Assembly (NCBI GenBank): GCA_021463865.1
Contig: JAJTXY010000009.1
Location: forward strand, 1-64,000
From: Anaerolineae bacterium
GTDB taxonomy: Bacteria; Chloroflexota; Anaerolineae; Aggregatilineales; J027
Length of the DNA stretch: 64,000 nt
Direction: 5' to 3'
A program made the translations under genes and the position numbers. Of the stretch, positions 27,460 to 36,303 are shown one piece after another. The number at the start of each line of letters is the position of its first letter. Position 1 is the stretch's first letter. The notes beneath the pieces are model-generated. The model had not been told where the DNA came from. It worked only from the letters and a program-made list of their open reading frames with translations, and made no database searches.

Positions 27460-28304
27460 AGGGTACTGTCTCCATCCGGCGATTCGTCATCAGGCGTTTC
27501 AAATGATTGAGTATCACTAAACACACCAAGATCAATTTCCGAGGTGCTACGGTCTTCGGTATACACCATCTGATACCCCGCCAGCGAAATTACATCCCCG
27601 GCCTGCAAAATATGTTCCTTGATCTGCAAGCCATTGACCTGAGTGCCACCTTTGCTTTCAAGGTCATAAATCACATAACGCCCAAACCGTAGGCGAATTT
27701 GACAGTGCTGACGACTGACGCGCTTATCATCTACCATAATGTGATTATCAGTGCGGCGTCCGATATTGATCACGGGGCGATCCAACTGGACTTGTCGTCC
27801 ACCTGCCAAAACCAAAGTGGCCTCGCGCTGAGGGATCGGCGTTGGGGAAATAACCGATGCCTCCATCTGTTGTGTTTTCTCAAAACTCGGCGGTGTGCGG
27901 TCAGCTTTAATATCTACCTCAAATGGGTCAAGCCGAATATCACTAATCAACACCACGCGCGGGGACTGGTTCATACTGAGATGCCAATCCGCCGCCAGTG
28001 TCGCTAACTGCTCGGCCAATCGTGAGGCCACATCATGATAGCGGGCCGTCAAATCTTCCATATCATCCGGGTTCAGCACGACGGTGTAAAGATCAGGAGC
28101 AGACAACCCATCCACCTCTTTACGCATACCTTCTTCCAAAGCACGGGCCAATTTCCGAGCCAGCGTTTGGGGCTGCAAGCGACCATCCAGCAAGCGTGTC
28201 AAGTTGTCTTCAATCAATGTTTGCAGGCGGCCCTCAATGCGCTCTAGCGACAAGGTGCGCCCGCGTCGGGGTCGTGTGGAGTGGGGATCGTTTGAGTTAC
28301 TCAT
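27456..28304 (-). CDS. DUF3662-FHA protein (FhaA-like)
   Basis: The 282-residue protein has an N-terminal DUF3662 domain (about residues 15-120; LEGRLQ-like start then LYTVVLNPDD) and a C-terminal FHA domain (about residues 190-265; INIGRRTDNHI, VSRQHCQIRL, DLESKGGTQVNG). This matches FhaA of actinobacteria, which acts with Ser/Thr kinases in cell wall control. The ATG at 28304 is preferred to a GTG at 28322. There is no Shine-Dalgarno sequence and a TATAAT box lies seven bases before the ATG. It forms an operon with the following FHA gene. Confidence 0.88.
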   Translation of the reverse strand: MSNSNDPHSTRPRRGRTLSLERIEGRLQTLIEDNLTRLLDGRLQPQTLARKLARALEEGMRKEVDGLSAPDLYTVVLNPDDMEDLTARYHDVASRLAEQLATLAADWHLSMNQSPRVVLISDIRLDPFEVDIKADRTPPSFEKTQQMEASVISPTPIPQREATLVLAGGRQVQLDRPVINIGRRTDNHIMVDDKRVSRQHCQIRLRFGRYVIYDLESKGGTQVNGLQIKEHILQAGDVISLAGYQMVYTEDRSTSEIDLGVFSDTQSFETPDDESPDGDSTL

Positions 28305-28311
28305 AAGGCTG

Positions 28312-28317
28312 ATTATA
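28312..28317 (-). promoter_or_regulatory. -10 box suggesting a leaderless transcript for the FhaA-like gene
   Basis: On the minus strand a perfect TATAAT ends seven bases before the ATG at 28304. A -10 box normally sits about seven bases from the transcription start, so the message would begin at or next to the start codon. The -35 candidate is poor (TTCTAA, three of six). Confidence 0.4.
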
Positions 28318-28391
28318 ACCACAACAGAATTCTATTAGAAACTGACGGCTATCTTCCGTTGTCCTTTCAGGAATGTTACACTAGATAGGCT

Positions 28392-30005
28392 ATGATTATC
28401 TTACCTGACTTCCGCATCCACCAACGGGACTATCTACTCCAGATTTCGCGGGCAATTACAGCCCAGCTTGATCTGAATGAGGTTTTGCGTCTCGTTTTGG
28501 AAGCCTCCGTTTCAATGTTAAGCGGCACCATTGGTATGATTGCCTTGCGCGGCCCAGACAACACCCTCCGTGTACAGGCCGTCTTGGGTATCACCGCCGA
28601 ACAGATGGAATTATTCAAGCCTTTGCTCGAAGTGGTCAATGGTGAAAATGAAGAGGAAATTGACCAAGACGACCTAAAACTGCGTTTACGTTTGGTCAGC
28701 CGCCGCCTAGAAGCCAATCTTCAGCAAATCGTCTACCTGCCCATGCGCATTTCCGGCGAAATGTTGGGCATTATCTATGTATTCCGCCCCTATCCCGGCA
28801 ACCCGTCCCACGACGACCACATGATTTTGCAGAGTTTTGCCGACCAAGCCGCCATCGCTGTGCATAACGCCGGATTGTATCAGGCCATTATTGCCGAAAA
28901 ACAGCGACTGGCCGCCATTTTGGATGGCAGTGGCGATGGGGTCATTATTTTGGATGCCGACCATCGCGTCATGCGAATCAATGCCACGCTTTCCCGCATG
29001 ATTGGCTGGATGCCCGAATATGCGTTGGGCCGCCTGCATGAAGATATTATCCGTTGGGCCAAACCGGAACCCGCCGTGACACTTGAGAAGGCCATCGCAG
29101 AGGGCTGGCCTTTTAATGCCACACCTGAAGAAACCACCCCACTCGACCATACCCCAACCACCTTATATGTCGAAGGGGATGTAGAACGTCTTGATGGGTT
29201 ATCGCTCAGTATCGGCATCGCCTATGCCCCATTGTTTTTTAAAGATGGGTCGCTGCGCAACATCATCGCCACTGTACGTGATATTACTCGTTTTCGTGAA
29301 GCCGAGGAAATGAAAAGCACCTTTATCTCGGTGGTTTCGCACGAACTCAAGACCCCCGTCGCCTTGATTAAGGGGTATGCCGGGACGCTGCGCCGTGAAG
29401 ACGCTGAATGGGATATGGAGACCATGCGGCGCGGGTTGAATATCATTGAAGAAGAAGCGGATCGCCTGACTGAACTCATTGAAAACCTGCTGATGGCCTC
29501 CAAAATTCAGGTGGAAGGCATGGTGCGGCTGGAAATTGATGAGATTGCTTTGGACAAGCTGATTCGAGCCGCCGTGGAGCGCTTCCAAACGCAGACCAAT
29601 AAACATACCTTCACTGTCGAATTTCCTCCCGATTTCCCAGTTATTCTCGGCGATCCCCGGCGGCTGCGTCAGGTCATTGATAATCTCATTTCCAATGCCA
29701 TCAAGTATTCGCCTGTCGGTGGGGAGGTCAAAATCACAGGTCAATATAATGAGGATTGGATTGAACTGACGGTTTCCGATCAGGGCATTGGTATCCGGCC
29801 CGACGAAGCCGAACGTATTTTTGAACGCTTTTATCGCTCCGATGACTCACTCTCGCGCAGCACCCCCGGCACAGGCTTGGGGCTTTTTCTTGCGCGGGCT
29901 ATCATCGAGGCACATGGCGGCACAATCACCGCGACCAGTTATCATGACCGCAAAGGCACGACCTTTCGTATTACCCTGCCCCGGCAGATGCAACAACCCA
30001 CCTAA
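28392..30005 (+). CDS. Soluble GAF/PAS sensor histidine kinase
   Basis: The 537-residue protein has no membrane helix. A GAF domain occupies about residues 10-165 (starting with QLDLNEVLRLVLEASV), a PAS domain about 175-305 (ILDGSGDGVIILDADHRVM), then HisKA with His317 in VVSHELKTPVAL, and HATPase with DNLISNAIKYSP, DQGIGIRPDE and GTGLGLFLARAI. It probably senses a small ligand or redox state in the cytoplasm. No regulator gene is adjacent, so it is an orphan kinase. The start has no clear ribosome site and faces the FhaA-like gene across an 87-base gap. Confidence 0.92.
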   Translation: MIILPDFRIHQRDYLLQISRAITAQLDLNEVLRLVLEASVSMLSGTIGMIALRGPDNTLRVQAVLGITAEQMELFKPLLEVVNGENEEEIDQDDLKLRLRLVSRRLEANLQQIVYLPMRISGEMLGIIYVFRPYPGNPSHDDHMILQSFADQAAIAVHNAGLYQAIIAEKQRLAAILDGSGDGVIILDADHRVMRINATLSRMIGWMPEYALGRLHEDIIRWAKPEPAVTLEKAIAEGWPFNATPEETTPLDHTPTTLYVEGDVERLDGLSLSIGIAYAPLFFKDGSLRNIIATVRDITRFREAEEMKSTFISVVSHELKTPVALIKGYAGTLRREDAEWDMETMRRGLNIIEEEADRLTELIENLLMASKIQVEGMVRLEIDEIALDKLIRAAVERFQTQTNKHTFTVEFPPDFPVILGDPRRLRQVIDNLISNAIKYSPVGGEVKITGQYNEDWIELTVSDQGIGIRPDEAERIFERFYRSDDSLSRSTPGTGLGLFLARAIIEAHGGTITATSYHDRKGTTFRITLPRQMQQPT

Positions 30006-30035
30006 CTTACGACCCTACCCAGAGGAACCCAGCAA

Positions 30036-31394
30036 ATGTCCCAAATGACTATTACCTGCCCAAACTGCCGCAATAATTTTGCCGCCCCAGTGGAGCAAAT
30101 CCTAGATGTTGGCCGCGACCCATCTGCCAAAGTGCGTTTTTTAGCCGGGCAAGTCAATCGTGTGCGCTGTCCCAATTGCAGCTACCAAATGGCGGTTGGC
30201 ACCCCACTGGCCTATCACGACCCCGACAAGCAGTTGCTGTTGGTTAACATCCCAATGGAACTGAACTTAAAATTAGATGAGCAGGAACGCATTATCGGTA
30301 CAATGACCCGTGCCATTACCGACAGCCTACCGCCTGAAAAACGCAAGGGCTATCTCTTCAACCCCCGCCGCACCTTTACCCTGCAAGGCATGGCCGACAC
30401 CATCTTGGAATTTGATGGCTTGACCAAAGAGATGATTAACGAGCGCCGCGAAAAATTGAAGTTAGTTGAGGACATGCTCCGCACATCTGAGGAGGAGCTA
30501 CCCAAGCTGGCCGCCGAAAATGATGCCTCTTTGGACGAAACCTTCTTTGAGATGATTAACGCCGCAATTGAAACCGCCGTCATGAATGGCCGCCGCGAAA
30601 CCGCCGAGCAAATGCTCTATCTGCGCCAAATCTTGCTAGAAAACTCCTCCTATGGCAAAGAACTGCTCGAGGTCGCCGCCCGCCAAGAAGCCGCTATCGA
30701 GCGTGTCACTCAAGACCTCAATGAGTTGGGGGATAAGCTGACCCAAGCCAAACTGATTGATCTCGCCATCAGCTATCAGGATGATGACGAAGCCCTCCAA
30801 GCCTTTGTGGGCCTCATTCGTCCCGCCCTCGACTACACTTTTTTCGAGAAGTTGACCGAACGCATCGAGGGGTCAGGCAGGGTATCCAAACAGCAAGCCC
30901 TTGAAGGTCTCCGCGCCCGTCTGACCGAACTAACCGAGGCAGTAGATAATCAACAGCGGGCAATGGTTCAGCAGTCCGCCATGCTACTTCAGCAAATTAT
31001 TAACAGCCCCGATATTGAACAGGCCGTGCAAGAAGCTCTCCCGCTGATTGATGATCTGTTTATCAATGTGCTAGAGGCGACGCTGCAAGATGCCTCCCAA
31101 CGCAAGGATGCCCAACTCGCCCTCAAATTGCAGCAGGTCTATCAAATCATCAGCCAGATCATGCAGCAGAGCGCCCCACCGGAAGTGCAGTTTATTAATG
31201 AACTTCTGCAAACCGAAAATGAATTGGAAACGCGCCTGCTGTTGATTGAACGCGCCAAAGAAATCGGCCCGTCGCTGTTGGACTACATGGATAATCTGAT
31301 CGAAACACTGTCGGCACGGGGCGCACATGATATGGTCGCCCGTATCAGCACCCTGCGCGAACAGGCCGAACAAGTTATCAATGACGGGGAATAA
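30036..31394 (+). CDS. CpXC-domain protein with helical C-terminal region
   Basis: The 452-residue protein starts with a CpXC zinc-ribbon-like domain holding paired Cys motifs, ITCPNCRNNF and VRCPNCSYQM. About 90 residues of beta-rich sequence follow, including LLLVNIPMEL. From about residue 125 to the end it is almost wholly alpha-helical and Glu/Gln-rich, likely coiled coil. A GAGGA site lies nine bases before the ATG. CpXC proteins are poorly characterised. It ends five bases before the adenosine deaminase gene and follows the kinase by 30 bases, so the three are probably one operon. Confidence 0.85.
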   Translation: MSQMTITCPNCRNNFAAPVEQILDVGRDPSAKVRFLAGQVNRVRCPNCSYQMAVGTPLAYHDPDKQLLLVNIPMELNLKLDEQERIIGTMTRAITDSLPPEKRKGYLFNPRRTFTLQGMADTILEFDGLTKEMINERREKLKLVEDMLRTSEEELPKLAAENDASLDETFFEMINAAIETAVMNGRRETAEQMLYLRQILLENSSYGKELLEVAARQEAAIERVTQDLNELGDKLTQAKLIDLAISYQDDDEALQAFVGLIRPALDYTFFEKLTERIEGSGRVSKQQALEGLRARLTELTEAVDNQQRAMVQQSAMLLQQIINSPDIEQAVQEALPLIDDLFINVLEATLQDASQRKDAQLALKLQQVYQIISQIMQQSAPPEVQFINELLQTENELETRLLLIERAKEIGPSLLDYMDNLIETLSARGAHDMVARISTLREQAEQVINDGE

Positions 31395-31399
31395 TCCAA

Positions 31400-32416
31400 A
31401 TGACCCTCCATGACTTCATTCGGGCCATGCCAAAGGTTGAACTCCATGTGCATCTGCAAGGATCAACCCGCCCTGAAACCCTTCTGAAGTTAGCCCAGCG
31501 TAATCACATCCCACTCCCGTCTGATACGGTGGAAGGTATCCGGGAGTGGTACACCTTCCGTGATTTTCCGCACTTTGTCGAAATCTATGGGATCATCTGC
31601 CAATGTATCCAATCCCCCGACGATATTGAACTGCTTGGACGTGAATTTTTGGAAGGGCAGGCAGCCCAAAATATCCGTTACACCGAACTGACTTATACCC
31701 CGCCGCGTTACCTTCCCTTTGATGAACAACTCGACGCCCTCAACCGTGCCCGCGCATGGGGTGAGGCCGAATTGGGTGTCACCATGAATTACATTGTGGA
31801 TATTCCGCGCGAATGTGAGGTCGAGGTAGGCAATCTGATCGCCGACTGGGCCATAAGTGGCATGGGTAAAGGCGTAATCGCTTTGGGGCTGGGCGGCCCT
31901 GAAGAGGATAACCCACCTGAAAAATACCCCGACGCCTATGCCAAAATCAAGGCCGCTGGTCTCATCAGCATTCCCCACGCGGGTGAAACCGTCGGGCCAG
32001 AAAGTATACGGAGTGCCCTCAAATTTGCCAACCCAGTGCGGCTTGGGCATGGCGTCCGCTGTTTGGAAGACCCGGCGCTTGTCGAAGAACTGCGCCAACG
32101 CCAACTTCCGTTGGAGGTCTGCCCCACCAGCAATGTCTGTCTAAAGGTCGTGGATACGCTGGAAAATCATCCTCTGCCGCGCCTGATTGAAGCCGGGTTA
32201 TATGTCACCATCAACTCAGATGACCCGCCGATGTTTAACACTACCTTGACTGAAGAATATATGCGCTGTGCCGATACCTTTGGCTTTGACATGGCCCGCA
32301 TTGAGCAATTTGTGATGGATGCCCTGCGCGTGACCATTTTGCCCGCTGACCGGAAGGCCCAATTAATCAACGCCTATCAAGCCGAATTTGCCGATTTGCG
32401 AACCCGCTATCGGTGA
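31400..32416 (+). CDS. add: Adenosine deaminase
   Basis: The enzyme hydrolyses adenosine or deoxyadenosine to inosine and ammonia using zinc. The 338-residue length is typical. All family motifs are present: zinc ligands in VELHVHLQGS, catalytic Glu in IPHAGET, LGHGVRCLED, and the zinc Asp in YVTINSDDPPMF. It is the last gene of a run beginning at 28392 and its stop lies four bases from the convergent PBP-like gene. Together with MTA phosphorylase (35238) it supports purine salvage. Adenine deaminase-type specificity is a less likely alternative. Confidence 0.93.
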   Translation: MTLHDFIRAMPKVELHVHLQGSTRPETLLKLAQRNHIPLPSDTVEGIREWYTFRDFPHFVEIYGIICQCIQSPDDIELLGREFLEGQAAQNIRYTELTYTPPRYLPFDEQLDALNRARAWGEAELGVTMNYIVDIPRECEVEVGNLIADWAISGMGKGVIALGLGGPEEDNPPEKYPDAYAKIKAAGLISIPHAGETVGPESIRSALKFANPVRLGHGVRCLEDPALVEELRQRQLPLEVCPTSNVCLKVVDTLENHPLPRLIEAGLYVTINSDDPPMFNTTLTEEYMRCADTFGFDMARIEQFVMDALRVTILPADRKAQLINAYQAEFADLRTRYR

Positions 32417-32420
32417 TTAT

Positions 32421-33890
32421 TCACTCCTGATTCGCCACCGTCGCCCGAAAAGTATCCCCCGCCACAACCGCCGCTTCACCGGGGGATGCAGCATTTTCAA
32501 TTAGGACAACCACCACCACTGACGACCCATCTGGCGCATCCATAAAGCCCAAAAACCAGCTATTCATCTGCTGATTGATATAAGTCACCCCGACTTGACC
32601 ATGCAAGACATAGCCCTGTGATGCCAATCCAGTATCATTCGCCAGTTTCACCAACAACGAATCTTCCGCTGCAAACCGCATCACGTCGTGCAGTTGCTCG
32701 GCGATTTCATCCCGCATCAAGGCCTTTTCCAACAGGGGACGGTCAAGCACTTGCCACTCGCGTTCACCCGCGATCCGATACGCATCGGCAATATACAGCG
32801 GTGGAGCACTACCATCGTTCGCAATAGCTGCCACCAATCGAGCTAATTGCAGTGGGGTCACACGGAGATTTCCCTGTCCCAATGCCTCCAAAGTCCATGC
32901 TGATATGTCATCCGGCAGCACAGGAGGTCGCCCCACAACTGTGCGGAAATCATACAATTCCGGTTTATCCAACAGGCCAAGCTGACGCAGCAGGGCATCA
33001 TAATTCTCGGCAGTGAGGCTTTCTCCAAACGCCTGTACAAATGGCCGGGGACATCCCCATGCAAACGCCTCTTTCAGCAGCGGGTCATCGGTAAAAGCTG
33101 CTGCTCGTACATCCACACAGCCGAAAGCATTTGCTGGGAATTCCCTCCCTCCAACTGAAATAGGCTGTGTACCATTTTCAACTGCCCGATCCAGCGAATC
33201 ACCATTTGCCAGCATCCCAATCAGCATCACTAACTCCATCATGCTGCCGGGGCGATACAACCCCTCCGTCACGCGATTATGGATTAGGCGTTGGCGCTGA
33301 ATCTGGGCAAATTCGTCCCAATTTTCATCGAGTGCATTGGGGTCAAGCGTATACTGGCTGACCATCGCCAATACCGCGCCATCTGGCACCTGAATGACCA
33401 CCGCCGCCCCATTCCGATTACCAATACTCTCAGTGATTGCCTGCTGAATGCGCAAATCAAGCGTGGTTCGTAAATCCCCCCCATCCGGTTGTTGATGCAG
33501 CAAGTCTTGGGTCAATTCATCCCACACCCCAAATGCTTGCCACTCCCCCCGCAGCAAATCGTCAAACGTCGCTTCTAGCCCACTTGCCCCATGTGTATAA
33601 CTAAAATACCCCACCCCACCGATCATCTCAGGATAAGGGTAGATACGGCGCAGACGGTCATCCACATTCGTCGGGCTGCTCGTTGCCAATACCACCCCAT
33701 TACGATCTACGATCATGCCCCGTTGGAGGGTTTGTTCGGCAATCACCCGGCGCGGATTATCTGAACGATTGGTTAAGGATTTGGATTGCACCACCCCATA
33801 AAACACCGACGCCAGCAGCACCACCCCAAACGCGGCGAGGATGCCGCGAACTAGTTGGCGCAGTTCACGAGTCATGTTGGTGTTGTTCAC
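32421..33890 (-). CDS. Class B penicillin-binding protein homologue with altered catalytic motifs
   Basis: The 489-residue protein has an N-terminal membrane helix (about residues 12-33) and a PBP transpeptidase-fold domain; TLDLRIQQAI and ALGQGNLRVTPLQLA are typical. However the three active-site motifs deviate: SxxK reads SMME (216-219), SxN reads GCP (279-281) and KTG reads QVG (432-434). Transpeptidase activity and beta-lactam acylation are therefore unlikely. The start is GTG at 33890, overlapping the FtsW/RodA stop by four bases with a GGAG site; a longer frame runs back inside that gene but is not PBP-like. It may act as a structural activator of its SEDS partner. Confidence 0.86.
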   Translation of the reverse strand: MNNTNMTRELRQLVRGILAAFGVVLLASVFYGVVQSKSLTNRSDNPRRVIAEQTLQRGMIVDRNGVVLATSSPTNVDDRLRRIYPYPEMIGGVGYFSYTHGASGLEATFDDLLRGEWQAFGVWDELTQDLLHQQPDGGDLRTTLDLRIQQAITESIGNRNGAAVVIQVPDGAVLAMVSQYTLDPNALDENWDEFAQIQRQRLIHNRVTEGLYRPGSMMELVMLIGMLANGDSLDRAVENGTQPISVGGREFPANAFGCVDVRAAAFTDDPLLKEAFAWGCPRPFVQAFGESLTAENYDALLRQLGLLDKPELYDFRTVVGRPPVLPDDISAWTLEALGQGNLRVTPLQLARLVAAIANDGSAPPLYIADAYRIAGEREWQVLDRPLLEKALMRDEIAEQLHDVMRFAAEDSLLVKLANDTGLASQGYVLHGQVGVTYINQQMNSWFLGFMDAPDGSSVVVVVLIENAASPGEAAVVAGDTFRATVANQE

Positions 33891-35173
33891 GCCTCGCTCT
33901 CCTCGCTCAAAATAATCAGTAGTCCCCCCGCCACAAACGAGGTCAGCAACGACGACCCGCCATAACTCACAAAGGGCAGCGTCACCCCGGTCAGTGGCAC
34001 AAGGCGCAGTGACCCCCCGATAATTAACAGGCTTTGTGTGCCAATCATAATGCTTAACCCTGCCGCCAAAAATGCTGCAAAGGGCCGACGTTGGGACTTC
34101 ATGGCGATCCGCAGGCCGCGCAATACAATCACCAAGATAGGGATGACCAAACCGACCACCCCAACCAACCCCCATTCTTCGGCAAGTGCAGCAAACACAA
34201 GGTCGGAATGGACAACCGGGATAAAGGTCGGGATGCCCTGCCCGATGCCCTCTCCGATCACACCTCCACTTGCAACAGCAATCAGGCTTTGCACCAATTG
34301 AAAAGATTCATTGTCCGGCGCATTGCCGCCAAATGGGTCAAGCCAGATGTTGATCCGCAAGGCCACCACCGCAAAAGTTTCATAGGCGACCACCATCGCA
34401 CTAATGAATAAAATCGCGGCACTCGCCAACACAATCCACTGTCCGCTGGCAAGATAAAGCATGAGCATAAAGATCACAAAAAACAGGGTTGCTGTTCCCA
34501 AATCGCGCTGCCACACCAAGATCACCACAGACACGCCCCACATCAACAGCATCGGAGCCAAAAATCCCAACGACGGCAGCCGCACTCGTCCAATCCGAAA
34601 CACATCATACCGCAGCGTCACCCAATGATCGGTCAGATAGCTGGCAAGGAACACCGTCAGTAGCAGTTTGACTAATTCCGAAGGCTGATAGAATACCCCT
34701 GCCACCCCGAGCCATAACTTCGGCCCACCCACGAAAGCCGGATTGACTCCCGCCCAAATAGTCGCCGCCAGCAAGATCAGGCCCATTACCAGCCACGTAT
34801 AGCGATAGCGCCGCAGCCACAGCAAATCGTTAGGCAGATACATCAGGCCCACCACAGCCGCCACACTGAACATCATCGAATAGGCTTGGCGGTCTGCAAA
34901 AGCTGGCAGCAAGCGGTGGATAAGATTAAGCCCCCACCCCGCCAGCAACAATATGGCAGGCAGTAGCAGCGGGTCACGATGAGGCAGTTGCCGATTTGCC
35001 GTCCGGTGCAAGCCAACCGCGCACCCCGTCCATACCAGTACGGGCCAGATGGCGGCAATGCTGCGACTTTGTACAAGGATAAGACCGACCTGATTCAGCG
35101 TAATAAACAGCCCAGCGATGACCAGCAACGCTCGTTCACGCCTTTGAATTCGTCGCGTCTGATAGACTTTCAT
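33887..35173 (-). CDS. FtsW/RodA/SpoVE (SEDS) family peptidoglycan polymerase
   Basis: The 428-residue protein has about ten membrane helices. SEDS signatures are visible: GVAGVFYQPSELVKLLL, WQRDLGTATLFFVIF and near the C-terminus VPLTGVTLPFVSYGGSS. SEDS proteins polymerise glycan strands from lipid II and need a class B PBP partner. The gene overlaps the PBP-like gene by four bases. Whether it serves division (FtsW) or elongation (RodA) is not clear from sequence. No strong ribosome site was seen before the ATG. Confidence 0.92.
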   Translation of the reverse strand: MKVYQTRRIQRRERALLVIAGLFITLNQVGLILVQSRSIAAIWPVLVWTGCAVGLHRTANRQLPHRDPLLLPAILLLAGWGLNLIHRLLPAFADRQAYSMMFSVAAVVGLMYLPNDLLWLRRYRYTWLVMGLILLAATIWAGVNPAFVGGPKLWLGVAGVFYQPSELVKLLLTVFLASYLTDHWVTLRYDVFRIGRVRLPSLGFLAPMLLMWGVSVVILVWQRDLGTATLFFVIFMLMLYLASGQWIVLASAAILFISAMVVAYETFAVVALRINIWLDPFGGNAPDNESFQLVQSLIAVASGGVIGEGIGQGIPTFIPVVHSDLVFAALAEEWGLVGVVGLVIPILVIVLRGLRIAMKSQRRPFAAFLAAGLSIMIGTQSLLIIGGSLRLVPLTGVTLPFVSYGGSSLLTSFVAGGLLIILSEESEA

Positions 35174-35197
35174 AAGGGGGTTCTCGTGGGGAAAAAT

Positions 35198-35223
35198 CCC
35201 CTCCTCAACAAGGGCGGGAGGGG
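35198..35223. repeat. GC-rich palindrome between SEDS and mtnP genes
   Basis: An imperfect palindrome (CCCCTCC...GGGAGGGG around a short centre) lies in the 64-base gap. It is related in style, but not identical, to the hairpins at 50141 and 56660. It may end the mtnP transcript or be a REP-like element. Confidence 0.4.
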
Positions 35224-35237
35224 AAAATGGAAGGGGC

Positions 35238-36107
35238 TTAATCCAGCAAATGGCTCAACAGGGGGGACAAGTAGCGCTGCCAGTCATCAGGAATCCGATT
35301 CGGCGCCGTGGCCCGCGCACCCTTCAAGGCATGATGCGCGTCCGCCGATTGAATCGTCGCCAGTTTAGGTACCAAATTGACCAGTGCTTGTTGGGCTATC
35401 TCCAAATTATGATGGAATGTTTTAAATACCGATGCTGCCGTGACTGCTTCTTCGCCCTCGCGCCACACATCATAATCCGTGACATGTGCCATAATCGTGT
35501 AGGCCATCTCTGCCTCGCGTGCTAAAAATGCTTCGGGGCAGGCCGTCATGCCGATAATATCCAGTCCCCATTGGCGATACAGGTTACTTTCGCCGCGTGT
35601 GCTAAAACGTGGCCCTTCAATCGTGATGAGTTTGCCGCCGCGATGCACCGTGCCGCCCGCTTCGATCACCGCTTGGGCCAATGGTTCACGCAGTTCAGGG
35701 CTGGTCGGGTCGGCCACGCCAACATGTGCCACCACGCCTTTTTCAAAAAATGTCGCCTCCCGTTTGCCCTTTGTAAAATCAATCAGTTGATCGGGAATAA
35801 CCACATGTCCCGGCGCGAATTTTTCTTGCAATGACCCTACCGCGCTCACTGACACCACATATTTGACTCCCATTAATTTTAGGGCGTAGATATTGGCACG
35901 ATACGGCACTTCGCTCGGATTCAGCACGTGTCCACGTCCATGCCGGGGGATAAACACCACCCGCTGTCCGCTTAACGTCCCGGTAATCAAGTGATCGCTC
36001 GGTTTGCCAAACGGCGTCTCTAGCTCAATCTCTTGCACCTCTTTTAACGCCGCCATCTGATATAAGCCGGAGCCGCCAATGATGCCAATGCTGAATTGCT
36101 CTGTCAT
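35238..36107 (-). CDS. mtnP: S-methyl-5'-thioadenosine phosphorylase
   Basis: The enzyme cleaves methylthioadenosine with phosphate to adenine and methylthioribose-1-phosphate in methionine salvage. The 289-residue protein shows phosphate-binding IIGGSGLYQ, TPFGKPSDHLI, FIPRHGRGHVLNPSEVPYR and the nucleoside-binding TRGESNLYR and GMTACPEAFLAREAE. The ATG at 36107 is chosen because family sequence begins there and AAGG lies nearby; a longer frame reaches 36227 with no likeness. Another purine phosphorylase specificity is possible but less likely. No other methionine salvage genes are in the window. Confidence 0.9.
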   Translation of the reverse strand: MTEQFSIGIIGGSGLYQMAALKEVQEIELETPFGKPSDHLITGTLSGQRVVFIPRHGRGHVLNPSEVPYRANIYALKLMGVKYVVSVSAVGSLQEKFAPGHVVIPDQLIDFTKGKREATFFEKGVVAHVGVADPTSPELREPLAQAVIEAGGTVHRGGKLITIEGPRFSTRGESNLYRQWGLDIIGMTACPEAFLAREAEMAYTIMAHVTDYDVWREGEEAVTAASVFKTFHHNLEIAQQALVNLVPKLATIQSADAHHALKGARATAPNRIPDDWQRYLSPLLSHLLD

Positions 36108-36149
36108 TGTCTTGCCTTCAATAGTTGCCGCACGATTAAAACCCCGCCC

Positions 36150-36178
36150 AGTATAGCAAATTGGACATGGAGCGTAAA
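36150..36178 (-). promoter_or_regulatory. Candidate sigma-70-type promoter for mtnP
   Basis: On the minus strand TTTACG (-35, four of six) and TATACT (-10, five of six) are separated by 17 bases. Predicted transcription starts about 36 bases ahead of the mtnP ATG. Confidence 0.45.
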
Positions 36179-36303
36179 CGAATTGGTCTATAATCCATTT
36201 GTAATTCCGCTCAACTCGGTTTAGCATTACTAGGCGGGACGATAGAGTTACGGTAAATCACCTTTTAATCTTCTCGGTTGATCTGCAATGGGAGAGAGTG
36301 ACA

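Noticed and set aside
33891..34175. N-terminal extension of the PBP-like protein
   Set aside because: It is antisense-free but lies wholly within the FtsW/RodA coding sequence in another frame and is Gly/Arg-rich without PBP likeness; the GTG at 33890 has a ribosome site.
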